NCBI GenBank assembly: GCA_041395105.1
Contig: JAWLBB010000001.1
Span: 372,001 to 436,000 of the forward strand
Reading direction: 5' to 3'
DNA length: 64,000 nt
Source of the DNA: Opitutaceae bacterium
Lineage (GTDB): Bacteria; Verrucomicrobiota; Verrucomicrobiia; Opitutales; Opitutaceae
Positions 1-8,949 of the stretch are shown here, in pieces. The first letter of the stretch is position 1. Every line of letters starts with the position of its first letter. The position numbers and the translations under genes were made by a program. The notes under the pieces are model-generated. The model was not told the origin of the DNA and did not search any database. It saw only the letters and a program-made list of their open reading frames with translations.

Positions 1-40
1 GCTACCGTTTGTTTTGCGCGCGAAAACCCTACGTAGTATG

Positions 41-1786
41 CTACGGTTGGTTTGAGTCGGTTCCGGCTTGATCCTGCAGGGCGCTCAGGGGCACGCTGGA
101 GGTGAAGATCTTCTCGCCGTCGATCGTCCAGAATTCATTCGTCACGGTTGGATCTTCAAGGGTCGTGTCAAAACGGAGCAGGCCGAAGGTGTTCTTGTCG
201 CTGTAGCTGAAGATGGCCTCGGGGATGGGTTCGTGGGTATGGATATTGGTCAGCTTGCCGCTGCCGAATTCGTAGAACCTGTAGCCGAGGGGCCGATCGA
301 TCACCCAGGCGTCGGACCGGTGGCGGTCGGAAGAAATCAGGACGATGCCGGAAATGCCCCGCTCATGGATGAAGTCGAAGATTTCGTCCCGTTCGGCCTT
401 GAATCCGCTCCAGGTATCGAAACTGCCCTCCTTGGAGAGATCGGACCAGGCGACGGGCGAGGCGAGGACCTTGAAGGTGGCGGTCGAGCCGGCCAGGGCG
501 TCGAGCAGCCACGCCTTTTGGACCGGCCCGAGCATGGTGCGCTCCGGGGCGTAGGGATTGGTCCGGTAGCTGCGTCCGTCCAGCATGAAGAACTCGACAT
601 CCCCGATGGTGAAGCGGAACCAGACGCCCGGGAAAGCGGAGTCGCCGCTGGCCGGGTTGTTCCAGTTGCGTTTGAAGAACTCAAGATTGGGCAGTTTCCA
701 GTCGGGACGGTCCGGATAGGGGCCCAGCCAGAGATCATCCATTCCGGCATCGTGATCGTCCCAAATTGCGTAAGTGCTTACAGAACTCACGAGGCGGCGG
801 AATTCCGGCCGGGACTGGCGCCGGAAGTAGGTGTACCGATGAAAGGCCCCGGGTGTCTCCGGGAGGTCAAGATAGACATTGTCGCCGAGCAGGAGCAGGG
901 CATCCGGTCTGCGCTCAAGAATGGTGTCCCAGACCGGTTCAAAGACGGGGGTATAGCCCGCGCATCCGCCGAAGGCCACGGTGAGGGAGCCGCGGGTGCC
1001 GGTTTCGGGTGCCGTCCGGAAAGTGCCTTCCCCGGGAAAGGAGGCTTCAAGGCCGTCGACAAAGACCCGGTAGTGGTAGACGGTGGCGGCCTCCAGGCCG
1101 GTCAGGATACCGACGCCGCTCTGATCCTGTGGATCGGTCGTCTCGAAGGTTGTGCTCACGGCGTCTCCGCGGCGGCTGAGAGGGACGGCATCCACCCGGA
1201 CCCGGGCCGGGTTTGCGGTGCGGACCCAGATCTGGACGGAATGGGGGGTCATCGCGCCGAGCATGGGGCCATGGACCAGTTGGATGCCCATTTCGCGTTT
1301 CAGCCCGATGAATTCGGGATGGGCGTAGAGGGGAGCAAGCAGATCGCGCGGACCGGCGATGAACCGGGCAAAGGGCAGTCCGCAATTGAGCGCGCCCCGC
1401 AAGGCGGCGATCATCTCATCGGTCTGGCCCAGCTGGCCGAGCGCCACAACCAGATTGAACCAGGATTCCTGATCGGTCGGGTCGATGGCGAGACGTTCCC
1501 GGCACCACTGGGCGGCATCTTCCGGATGGCCTTCAAGGGTCGCGAGGATCTGGCGTTGTCCGCGCCGTTTGTAGAAGAGTTCGGCCGGTTGCTCGCCGAA
1601 CATGCGACGATTCCAGGGATTCTCACTCCCGAAGTAGGGGAAAGGGTTGCCGGGTTCGTAGGCTTCCGGTGGGGCGGACATCCCTTGTTCGCCTTCGGTC
1701 TGTGCGAACGTTCCGAGGAGCAGGATTTGCGTAGCGGCAAGGACCGCGATCAGTCTGCGGCTGTTGGCGTTCGGTGGTCTCTTCAT
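41..1786 (-). CDS. PhoD-like alkaline phosphatase with N-terminal TPR segment, exported
   Basis: The 581-residue protein probably hydrolyses phosphomonoesters or diesters outside the cytoplasm. Residues 10-29 form a hydrophobic signal peptide. About 88-135 is TPR-like (a DPTDQESWFNLVVALGQLG stretch). About 172-258 resembles the beta-sandwich that precedes PhoD catalytic domains, and the metallophosphatase core follows from about 268. Expected metal-ligand motifs are visible: FGGCAG near 272, GDNVYLD near 301, WDDHDAG near 342 and SDRHRSD near 486. The start codon overlaps the stop of the upstream UshA-like gene by ATGA, so the two phosphatase genes are probably translationally coupled. PhoD family membership is well supported. 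The substrate is unknown, and the TPR-PhoD combination is less usual than PhoD alone. Confidence 0.85.
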   Translation of the reverse strand: MKRPPNANSRRLIAVLAATQILLLGTFAQTEGEQGMSAPPEAYEPGNPFPYFGSENPWNRRMFGEQPAELFYKRRGQRQILATLEGHPEDAAQWCRERLAIDPTDQESWFNLVVALGQLGQTDEMIAALRGALNCGLPFARFIAGPRDLLAPLYAHPEFIGLKREMGIQLVHGPMLGAMTPHSVQIWVRTANPARVRVDAVPLSRRGDAVSTTFETTDPQDQSGVGILTGLEAATVYHYRVFVDGLEASFPGEGTFRTAPETGTRGSLTVAFGGCAGYTPVFEPVWDTILERRPDALLLLGDNVYLDLPETPGAFHRYTYFRRQSRPEFRRLVSSVSTYAIWDDHDAGMDDLWLGPYPDRPDWKLPNLEFFKRNWNNPASGDSAFPGVWFRFTIGDVEFFMLDGRSYRTNPYAPERTMLGPVQKAWLLDALAGSTATFKVLASPVAWSDLSKEGSFDTWSGFKAERDEIFDFIHERGISGIVLISSDRHRSDAWVIDRPLGYRFYEFGSGKLTNIHTHEPIPEAIFSYSDKNTFGLLRFDTTLEDPTVTNEFWTIDGEKIFTSSVPLSALQDQAGTDSNQP

Positions 1787-3258
1787 GGCTTTGATGCGGC
1801 GGACGCCTGACGAATGATCTCATCGAGGCTGATGCCGCCCTTGATTCCGGGTTCAAGATACCTCGTAACGGCTTCGGTGAACGAGGTGGCGACCGGGTGG
1901 GCTGGGGGTGCGGTCTCGGGCAGGTTCAGGTTCCATTCCCCGGCATTCTTTTGTGCCCGGTCAAGCAGACGGAGAAACCGGGTATCCCATTCGAGCTTCG
2001 GCAGGACGACCCGATAGGTCCGGTCCGGATCCAGGTCCGTCGAGACGCGGGGACCCTCTGGTCCCTTGTCGATCGAAGCGCGAAATCCGGACCATGAGGT
2101 CTGGTACCAATCACTCTGCTCCAGGCCCCGGAGATAGGACTCGATGGTCGAACCGAGGAGTCGGGTCTCAACAACCTCGTGGGCGCGTTCGCCGCCGGTG
2201 CGGAAAACGGCGTTGACGTCGATCAGACCGATGGGAAGTGAGTCGCGAATGATCTGACCGGGTGCGCAGAAGGCGATTTCGGCTCCGGTCGCCGAACGGA
2301 GTGCCGCCGCCCCGAGATCGGCCAGTTGGCGGTAGTCGAAAGTCTGGTCGGTCCAGGCCACGAGACGGCGGGCTTCCGGAGTCAGTCGGGTCTCGGTTTC
2401 GCGTATCCACTCGAGCATGCCAATATCGCAGGGCACCGAGTCATGCTCCATTGCGACGAGACGGCTCTCGGCCTGGACGATTTCCTTTGTGTCGAGGTCG
2501 ATGACGAGCTCGACCCGGCCGACGTATTCCGCGTAGCTCCCGGCCTGGACGATGCGGGCGCCGGTCTCCGGAACCACGACGGCTTCGTGGAGTGCCTCAT
2601 GGGAATGGCCGGAGACGAAGAGATCAATCAGGGGGGCCAGGCGGGAAAGCGCGGCGCAGGCTTGGGCACCGTCGTGACAGACTGCGATGGTCAGATCGAC
2701 CAGGGGTTCGAGTCGTTCCGCCTCCTTGGACATGGCGATTCCGGTTTCTTCGTCGTCGAGGCAGTTTTCATTGCGCGGAACGATCATGCCGATCACTCCG
2801 ACCTTGACCCCGTCGATGTCGAAGATGGCGGAGGGTTGAAAGCTGGTGGTGCCGTCGTCCTCGAGGAGATTGATGCAGAGCATCTGCATGGGATGGGCCA
2901 GGGAGGCAAAGCGCCGCAGTTGGGGCAGACCGAAGTCGTGATCGTGATTGCCGGGTGCGCCTGCGTGGTAGCCGATGCGTCCGAGGGCTTCGTAGACGAT
3001 CTCGCAATCGGTGGCAAAGGCCACGAGATCCCCTTTCTCCGCCACATCACCGGCATCGACGACGAGGACATCGGGCCGGAGGGAGCGTTCCTGCCGGATA
3101 TAACCGGAGACAAAGGGCAACCCGCCGCTGCCGTCGTAGTCGTCACGCAGATGGGCGTGAAGGTCATTGGTGTGGAGGATAACCAGGGTATCGGTTCGGG
3201 CCGGGGCCGAAGAGATGAGGAGCAGTGTGAGAACAAGGGCGGTGGAGACTCGGGGCAT
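1783..3258 (-). CDS. UshA-like 5'-nucleotidase / metallophosphatase, exported
   Basis: This 491-residue protein has the two-domain 5'-nucleotidase layout. The N-terminal calcineurin-like domain carries ILHTNDLHAH, DAGDVAEKGD, GNHDHDFG and SGHSHEALH metal-binding motifs. A C-terminal 5'-nucleotidase domain follows from roughly residue 310. I chose the ATG at 3258 because the protein then begins with a signal peptide (MPRVSTALVLTLLLISSAPA) and GAGGAAAT lies upstream; the longer reading from 3297 adds 13 uncharacteristic residues. It probably releases phosphate from nucleotides or related esters in the periplasm. It overlaps the PhoD-like gene by ATGA. A paralogue with the same motifs lies at 55874-57451. 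Confidence 0.85.
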   Translation of the reverse strand: MPRVSTALVLTLLLISSAPARTDTLVILHTNDLHAHLRDDYDGSGGLPFVSGYIRQERSLRPDVLVVDAGDVAEKGDLVAFATDCEIVYEALGRIGYHAGAPGNHDHDFGLPQLRRFASLAHPMQMLCINLLEDDGTTSFQPSAIFDIDGVKVGVIGMIVPRNENCLDDEETGIAMSKEAERLEPLVDLTIAVCHDGAQACAALSRLAPLIDLFVSGHSHEALHEAVVVPETGARIVQAGSYAEYVGRVELVIDLDTKEIVQAESRLVAMEHDSVPCDIGMLEWIRETETRLTPEARRLVAWTDQTFDYRQLADLGAAALRSATGAEIAFCAPGQIIRDSLPIGLIDVNAVFRTGGERAHEVVETRLLGSTIESYLRGLEQSDWYQTSWSGFRASIDKGPEGPRVSTDLDPDRTYRVVLPKLEWDTRFLRLLDRAQKNAGEWNLNLPETAPPAHPVATSFTEAVTRYLEPGIKGGISLDEIIRQASAASKP

Positions 3259-3419
3259 GGGTGTGAGATTTCCTCGTAGTGCTGATGAAATAAGCATGAA
3301 AATAGAATAACCTTGATGAAAAGACCGGGGCGGGGTTGATTCGATCCAGCGCTGATGGAGTCTTTCCAGGCCTTACAGTCAACACCCGTTCCCCCTGCGA
3401 ACTCAATCGGAATTTCACG

Positions 3420-4727
3420 ATGAAACGTCGTCACTTTCTCGGACTTGGCCTGGCCACCGGTGCCGGTGTGGGGTTGAACCGCCTCCTGGGCGAATCGCCC
3501 ACGGTGGGTCATCACTACGAAGCCGCCCAACCGCTCAACCTGAAGATCACCGATCTCCGGACCTTTGTGGTGGATGCCCGCAACGACGAGAATTTCGTCT
3601 ACGTGAAGCTTTACACCAACCAGGGTCTGGTCGGGCTGGGGGAGGGCACTCTGACCGGCAAGGCCAGGACGGTGGAGGCGGCCATTCAGGAACACAAACG
3701 CTACCTGGTGGGCAAGGATCCGTCCGAGATCGAGCGCCATTGGCAGGGGATGTTCCGGGGGCCGCGTTACCGCGGCGGCGCGGTCATGATGTCGGCCATC
3801 AGCGCGATCGACATCGCGCTTTGGGACATCCTCGGGCAGGCGCTCGGGCAGCCGATCTGGCAGCTGCTCGGGGGGCGGGTGCGGGACAAAGTCTGGGTTT
3901 ATCCGCATGAATGGTCGGGTAACATGCTGACGAGGTTCCACTATCCCCCGGGCGCCTCCATTCCGGAGAAGCCGTCCTATCCCGAGATGTTCCTGAGGCG
4001 GAAGGAACAGGGCTGGACGGCCTGCAAGGCCACCTTCATGGAGGTGGAGGACAACCGGGTGGAGCCCTCGAAGATGGTGCGTTCGGGCTTGGAGAATCTG
4101 AAGAAGGTCCGGGAGGCGGTCGGTCCGGATTTCGCCATCCTGATCGATCTGCACGGAAAGCCGACCACGGCGATGGCCATCGACTTCTGCCGGCGGTCCG
4201 AGGAATACAGTCCCTACTTTGTGGAGGAGGCCACGCAGCTCGAAGACCTGGGCGAACTGGCCCTGCTGCGCTCCCAGACTGCGGTGCCCCTGGCCACGGG
4301 AGAGCGGCACCTTTCAAAGTACGATTTCAGCGAAATCTGTGCGCGGTATCTCGTCAACGTGATCAATCCGGATGTCGTGCACTGCGGCGGCATCACGGAA
4401 ATGCGCAAGATCGCCGCCCTGGCCGAGGCTTTCCGGATCGATGTGTCGCCCCACAACCCCCAGAGCGAAGTGTCGACCATGGCCAGCCTGCACGTCTGCA
4501 TGGCGACGCCCAATGCCAATCTGCTGGAGATCGGTTCGGGTCAGTCCCCTTATTTCGAGGATCTCTTTTACGGAGGCGGCGTTGTCTTTGAGAATGGATT
4601 TGCGTTGCCCCCGACCCGACCGGGCCTGGGACTCGAGCTCGATGAAGCGGTCGCGGCGCGATCCCCGTATCAGCCGAAGGACTGGCAGGCCCACGAGTGG
4701 CCGGACGGTTCGTTCGGGGATCGATGA
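3420..4727 (+). CDS. Tat-signal enolase-superfamily sugar-acid dehydratase (galactonate dehydratase-like)
   Basis: This 435-residue member of the mandelate racemase/enolase superfamily starts at the ATG at 3420, giving a twin-arginine leader (MKRRHFLGLGLATGAGVG). The metal-binding region reads ILIDLHGKPT, then FVEEATQ, then PLATGERHLSKYDF. NPDVVHCGGITEMRKIAALAEA and SPHNPQSEVSTMAS follow, a pattern typical of D-galactonate/D-mannonate-type dehydratases. It probably dehydrates an aldonic acid to a 2-keto-3-deoxy acid. The Tat leader is odd, because these enzymes are normally cytoplasmic. The gene is divergent from the UshA-like gene and convergent with the propeller gene at 4752. The superfamily is certain; the exact substrate is not. 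Confidence 0.85.
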   Translation: MKRRHFLGLGLATGAGVGLNRLLGESPTVGHHYEAAQPLNLKITDLRTFVVDARNDENFVYVKLYTNQGLVGLGEGTLTGKARTVEAAIQEHKRYLVGKDPSEIERHWQGMFRGPRYRGGAVMMSAISAIDIALWDILGQALGQPIWQLLGGRVRDKVWVYPHEWSGNMLTRFHYPPGASIPEKPSYPEMFLRRKEQGWTACKATFMEVEDNRVEPSKMVRSGLENLKKVREAVGPDFAILIDLHGKPTTAMAIDFCRRSEEYSPYFVEEATQLEDLGELALLRSQTAVPLATGERHLSKYDFSEICARYLVNVINPDVVHCGGITEMRKIAALAEAFRIDVSPHNPQSEVSTMASLHVCMATPNANLLEIGSGQSPYFEDLFYGGGVVFENGFALPPTRPGLGLELDEAVAARSPYQPKDWQAHEWPDGSFGDR

Positions 4728-4751
4728 GGACCGCGACGGTTGGGCCGCCGG

Positions 4752-6770
4752 TCAGAAGGCTTCGGTCGTCACGTCGTCAATCAGGTAGATCGAGGCTGCC
4801 GTCTTGGTGTCCGCTCCGGGCAGATCGGCATCATATACCCCGGGCGCGCCGGGTTCGCCCTTGTCCATGATGGATTGACGCACGTCCATCCGCCACGCTC
4901 CGGTCCGGAAGACGAGGCGGTCGATCGACTCGGGGTTATCCTCGAGGTCGAGATCGGAGTGAATGACGACCCCGTCGACCGAGACGGAATAGCGTTCCTC
5001 CCCGCAATCCAGTTCGAGGTCGATCCGGTGCCAGCGGCCCGTTTCGATGGAGGTGCGTTCCACCTCCGTCCCGGCCACGTCGAAGCCCAGCTGGCCGGGT
5101 GACCACCAAAGCCGCAGCGGTCGGCCTCCCCGTGCGGTCTGGGCCTCAAATTCGAGTCCGTTCAGACCGAATTGCGCCTGCATCACGCGAAAGCTGATCC
5201 GGACGCGTTGGCTGGAGGGGATGACGTGCTCGGCCTTGGCATAGTCGTAGGGTTCCTCATCCCGGAGCTCGAGGACCTGGTTCTGCCTGTCCCAGGGATC
5301 CGACACCAGGGACAAGGGCGCCCACTTCGGGACATAGAGATTCCAGGATTCGAGATCGGCCAGGGTTTTTGCCGATTCGAAGGTCTCGTTCAGGTGTTCC
5401 GGCTGGATCCCTGTGATGGGCGTGCGGATACGGGCGATCCAGAGGTCCTCCTTGTTGCCGCTGTAGGTGACCCAGAGGTGGTCTCCTGGAGGATTGCCGT
5501 TGCCCGGGATGATGCCGCGGATGTATTGCGGCCCGACGGCCTTGTTGACCCCGCGGTAACGCATGGGCGGGACCTCGGTATGGACGGTGAGGAGGTTGTC
5601 AAAGGCGTAGCCGTCGTCGCCGGTGACAACGACGAGCGGGAAGCGGTTGCGGTTGGTCGCGCTGTGCGAGTAGACGAGGGCGTAGCGGCCGTCGTCGGTC
5701 TGTTGACCCCAGATCTTGGCCGCACTTTCGGGAAACGGATGGCGGCCCTTGGTCCAGGTCAGGCCGTTGTCCGGACTCAGGGCGGCCAGGCCGCTCTTGA
5801 AGAGGCCGACCGTCACGCCGTCTGGCCGGGTGTAGAAACTGAAGGCCTTGGGTTCGATATAGTTGACGTCTTCCTCGTAGTTCGGCCCGAAGGTCAGGTC
5901 CGATGTCCTCAGGTTGATGGGAACCCGAAAGGTGAAGAACCCGTCATCACCACGGTCGTCCTCCCACCATTGCAGGGTGACGAGTTTGTCGGCCAGCAGG
6001 GCCTCGCAGGCTTCGACCAGTCCGGGATCATCACTCTCGGTGTAGAAGGGGAAGGGCGTGTTCGATTCGTCCCAGCCCGCATGCCGGTTGTAGCGGACAA
6101 AGAAGATCGGTCCGAGGCTGCCGTCGGGGTAGACCTCGCGGATGACCCGTCCGAGCCCCTGCCCGCGATTGGGACCCCAGCGGACGTTCGGGCAGTAGCT
6201 GTAGAATCCGGAGGTGAGCAGCCGGCCGCTCGGGGCCACGTAGAATCCCATCCGCTGATGCATGATCGACTCCGTGCCCGCCGGCTGGACCGGAAGGTCG
6301 CGATCCCCGAAATAGCGGGGCGGGGGTAGGATCTCCGGAAGGCGCACCACCGGAAAGGCCACACCGGGATTCTCCCAGTTGTATCCGTCAATAGAAGACA
6401 GGAAGCCGGTGCGGCCCGGCCGCCCGTGCTCCTCGACCAGGTTGGAGACATAGTTCATCCAGAACCGTCCCTGCCACCAGGCCAGCATGGGCGCGTGGTT
6501 GTAGGTCCAGCCGACCGCGCCCCCTTCGGGTGCCAGGGTGCGGTTGGCCCGGAAGGCCTGGATCTTGTGCACGCCCACGGCCGGGGCAAAGCCTCCGTCG
6601 TACCTGCGTTTGTCGCCGGTTTCGGACCCGGTATAGATGACGGGATGATCGGCGATCTCGGAGATGGGCGGTGGAGTGGCACCGGCGGCTCCGGCGGGAA
6701 TCACCGGCAGCAAGGCGATCAGGACAAGAGCGAAGCGGCGGGACGGGTTTGGGCTTTTGTGAGTATTCAT
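4752..6770 (-). CDS. Secreted Asp-box beta-propeller with C-terminal jelly-roll domain (sialidase-like fold)
   Basis: The 672-residue exported protein has a signal peptide at about residues 10-31 (RFALVLIALLPVIPAGAAGA). The middle has propeller-like repeats with a canonical Asp-box (LSPDNGLTWTKG) and related strands (SSIDGYNWENP), as in sialidases and other propeller glycoside hydrolases. The last 200 residues or so look like a concanavalin-type carbohydrate-binding or laminin-G fold (GRWHRIDLELDCG, VSVDGVVIHSD). It probably binds or cleaves an extracellular glycan. I could not assign it to a named glycoside hydrolase or lyase family or pick catalytic residues. No clear Shine-Dalgarno precedes the ATG, which is common in this window. 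Confidence 0.7.
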   Translation of the reverse strand: MNTHKSPNPSRRFALVLIALLPVIPAGAAGATPPPISEIADHPVIYTGSETGDKRRYDGGFAPAVGVHKIQAFRANRTLAPEGGAVGWTYNHAPMLAWWQGRFWMNYVSNLVEEHGRPGRTGFLSSIDGYNWENPGVAFPVVRLPEILPPPRYFGDRDLPVQPAGTESIMHQRMGFYVAPSGRLLTSGFYSYCPNVRWGPNRGQGLGRVIREVYPDGSLGPIFFVRYNRHAGWDESNTPFPFYTESDDPGLVEACEALLADKLVTLQWWEDDRGDDGFFTFRVPINLRTSDLTFGPNYEEDVNYIEPKAFSFYTRPDGVTVGLFKSGLAALSPDNGLTWTKGRHPFPESAAKIWGQQTDDGRYALVYSHSATNRNRFPLVVVTGDDGYAFDNLLTVHTEVPPMRYRGVNKAVGPQYIRGIIPGNGNPPGDHLWVTYSGNKEDLWIARIRTPITGIQPEHLNETFESAKTLADLESWNLYVPKWAPLSLVSDPWDRQNQVLELRDEEPYDYAKAEHVIPSSQRVRISFRVMQAQFGLNGLEFEAQTARGGRPLRLWWSPGQLGFDVAGTEVERTSIETGRWHRIDLELDCGEERYSVSVDGVVIHSDLDLEDNPESIDRLVFRTGAWRMDVRQSIMDKGEPGAPGVYDADLPGADTKTAASIYLIDDVTTEAF

Positions 6771-6850
6771 GGTGAATGGTTGAGGTTGGCTCCGGTCGAG
6801 GTTGAGGAGGATCTGCGAATGGAAGAGCCGGTGACTCCTTCGGGAGTGGA

Positions 6851-8788
6851 CTAATCCGGCCCGGACGTCCCTGACTCCTCGGGCACATATTCATCGGCTC
6901 CAAAATCGATGGTCGGGGTGTAGCGGGGTTGTCCGTCGAAGTCGTCGGCCGCATAGTCCTGATAGAGGCCGTTGTTGATGGCAGGGGATTCGGGCGAGAG
7001 GTGAAAGGTCTTGATCACCTCGAGTTGCCCGCCGGCCGTCAGCTCGAGGGGTCCCCAGGCACGGATCCAGTCGGTGCCATTGTCGATGATCAGACTCCAG
7101 ACAGCGGCCTGTTGCTGGCGGAATTGGGGACGATTTTCGGTCACGCCGTCCTCGGCGGTCATCTGGTCCGGATTATCTCCCGATCCGGCAGTTTCCACTT
7201 CGTCTTCCACGGCCGGATCAAGGCAGGCGAGCAGTCGGAAGACTCTCCCTTTGAGTGAGCCGGCTGCGAGCGGGGTTTCCGATTTGACCTGGATCCGGGT
7301 CTGGTGAAGGCCCGCAGCCGGGTCGGTCCGCACCACCTCAACAAACACTTCATCCCGGCGGAAGGCGGGATCCATGTCGTACCAACCGTATGCGCGATCA
7401 TGGCCGCCCTCGACGATATTGTAGTGAACGTCTCCCCCCGACTCGAGAAAGAGTTCGTCGGGCCGGTTTCCCCAGAATATGTTGTTCCGGAGAAGGATCG
7501 GTTTGAGGTAGGGGTTTTTCATGTTGTAGTGGTGGACGGCTCCTCCGCCTTTTCCGACGGCCCGGTTCTCCACCACCGTGTTGTTGACCGCTCGAATCCA
7601 TCCGTGAGAACCACCGAAGGCCCCGGCTTGAGAGTGGGCGGCATTATAGGCGAAGACGTTGTTCTCGAGTTCGACCGCCGCATCATCGTGGTGGACGGCG
7701 CCGCCCGACCCGTCGACCTGGTTGCCGAAGAAGAGGTTGTACTTCACCTTGGGATGGGAGAATTTCTGCGAGTCGAGAGCTCCTCCGTCATCGCCGGCAT
7801 AATTGTTGAGGAAGACGTTCCACCGGATCTCCGGCCAGGAAAAGTACTCGCAGAAGATCGCGCCTCCGTCGCTGCCGCCCTGCGCCTGGTTGCCGGCGAA
7901 GAGGTTGTGGATGATGGCGGCCCGGGAGGAATTCAGCAGGCCGATGGCTCCCCCGTTGGAGGACCGGGTGATCGCGTCATCGTTGGTGCCGCAGATATTC
8001 TCCCAAAAGACATTGTAGCCGATCTTGGGAATGCAGTCGTCGCGTGCGGAGATGGCGGCGCCGTAGCCGACACCGGTGCTGTTGCGGATGAAAAGGTTGT
8101 TCAGGATCGCGGGGTTCGCATAGTTGACCAGGGCGATGGCACCGCCGTCATGGCCGCGTTGTCGACGGCGGTTCTTGTCGTGGCTGTAGTCCGCGGGCTC
8201 CGCCGCATGGTTTCCGAGGAAGACGTTGTTGGTGACTGTCGGCGAGGATTCGTGGCAGTAGAGTCCGGCGCCATGATCCGCCACCTTTCCGTGAGCGACC
8301 ACGAAACCGTCGATGGTCGAATCATCCGCCCCGATGAGCACGCGGCGACTGCCGCCGCCATCAAGGACGGTCGGGTTGAGATGAATATCACGCTCCCAGG
8401 TCTCCGGGTTGAAGCCACCGTATAGGTGAATGCCCGCCTGCAGGGTGTAAGGTGTCTCGGAATAGGTGCCCTCGGCCACAAAGATGCCGACCGATCCAAC
8501 CGATTCGAGAAGGGTCGAGGCCCGGCTGATTGCCTTTGCCAGGCCGGCCAGCGGGGCCGTGGCGGAACCGTCGCCGGTCGCGTCGTCGCCGGTTCCGGCG
8601 GAGACATGCAGAACGACGGCAAAGGCGTTGGCCGAAACGGCGCGGGTGGTCGGGCCCAGCTGGTCCAGGTGCCAGCCATGAGGGGCGCTCGTCCAGGCAT
8701 TCCGGTCTTCAGGAGGGTCGGCCGGGGCATGGGTCGCCAGGATGAGACCGGCGAGCGAGGAGATGGCAACGCGGGGTAGGATTTGCAT
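6851..8788 (-). CDS. Secreted right-handed beta-helix protein
   Basis: The 645-residue protein has an N-terminal signal peptide (SSLAGLILATHAPA). From residue 80 to about 450 it shows repeated parallel beta-helix coils, recognisable as recurring NNVFLGNHA, NNLFIRNSTG, HNLFAGNQA and YNLFFGNQVDG units. The N-terminus (GTGDDATGDGSATAPLAGLAKAI) matches the start of DUF1565-type helices. Such proteins are often polysaccharide lyases, epimerases or surface adhesins. No catalytic triad is evident, so the activity is unassigned. The end (DYAADDFDGQPRYTPTIDFGADEY) is typical of the family. It is the last gene before the tolC-blaI-blaR1 region and reads in the same direction. Confidence 0.8.
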   Translation of the reverse strand: MQILPRVAISSLAGLILATHAPADPPEDRNAWTSAPHGWHLDQLGPTTRAVSANAFAVVLHVSAGTGDDATGDGSATAPLAGLAKAISRASTLLESVGSVGIFVAEGTYSETPYTLQAGIHLYGGFNPETWERDIHLNPTVLDGGGSRRVLIGADDSTIDGFVVAHGKVADHGAGLYCHESSPTVTNNVFLGNHAAEPADYSHDKNRRRQRGHDGGAIALVNYANPAILNNLFIRNSTGVGYGAAISARDDCIPKIGYNVFWENICGTNDDAITRSSNGGAIGLLNSSRAAIIHNLFAGNQAQGGSDGGAIFCEYFSWPEIRWNVFLNNYAGDDGGALDSQKFSHPKVKYNLFFGNQVDGSGGAVHHDDAAVELENNVFAYNAAHSQAGAFGGSHGWIRAVNNTVVENRAVGKGGGAVHHYNMKNPYLKPILLRNNIFWGNRPDELFLESGGDVHYNIVEGGHDRAYGWYDMDPAFRRDEVFVEVVRTDPAAGLHQTRIQVKSETPLAAGSLKGRVFRLLACLDPAVEDEVETAGSGDNPDQMTAEDGVTENRPQFRQQQAAVWSLIIDNGTDWIRAWGPLELTAGGQLEVIKTFHLSPESPAINNGLYQDYAADDFDGQPRYTPTIDFGADEYVPEESGTSGPD

Positions 8789-8814
8789 GGATACAGGAAA
8801 GACGATCCGTGGAG

Positions 8815-8845
8815 CCGCCTAAAGGCGAAAACGCCGAAGAGGCGG
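8815..8845 (-). other. Two-level stem-loop in the leader of the beta-helix gene
   Basis: Arms CCGCCT and AGGCGG enclose an inner GGCG/CGCC stem with a four-base loop. The structure lies 27 bases upstream of the beta-helix start codon (8788). It could form in the transcript leader and affect translation or stability. No known riboswitch pattern is recognised. Confidence 0.3.
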
Positions 8846-8897
8846 ACTTTTGGTGACGATCACGGCCGGTTTTGTGGTCCGCGGTCGGCAAAATGCT

Positions 8898-8913
8898 TTG
8901 TTTCATGAACTAA
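8898..8913. promoter_or_regulatory. Candidate operator related to TTGTTTCATGAAACAA
   Basis: The sequence TTGTTTCATGAACTAA matches 14 of 16 positions of the perfect palindrome at 37058-37073. It lies in the intergenic region upstream of the beta-helix gene. It may be a site for a shared regulator; nothing in the window identifies which protein binds it. Confidence 0.3.
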
Positions 8914-8917
8914 ACAG

Positions 8918-8938
8918 GGAGTCGGAAAAATCGACTCC
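8918..8938 (-). terminator. Stem-loop after blaR1-like gene
   Basis: A 7-bp perfect stem (GGAGTCG/CGACTCC) with a seven-base loop begins 12 bases past the end of the blaR1-like gene. The following tract on the minus strand is only weakly T-rich, so termination is plausible but not strong. Confidence 0.4.
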
Positions 8939-8949
8939 GCTCTCACTGA

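Noticed and set aside
20..50. CGTAG/CTACG hairpin at the end of the PhoD-like gene
   Set aside because: The stem is only five pairs, overlaps the stop codon and is followed by a weak T tract, so a terminator call is not justified.
68..1810. Long plus-strand open frame opposite the PhoD-like gene
   Set aside because: It mirrors the codon pattern of a well-supported gene in GC-rich DNA and encodes no recognisable domain.
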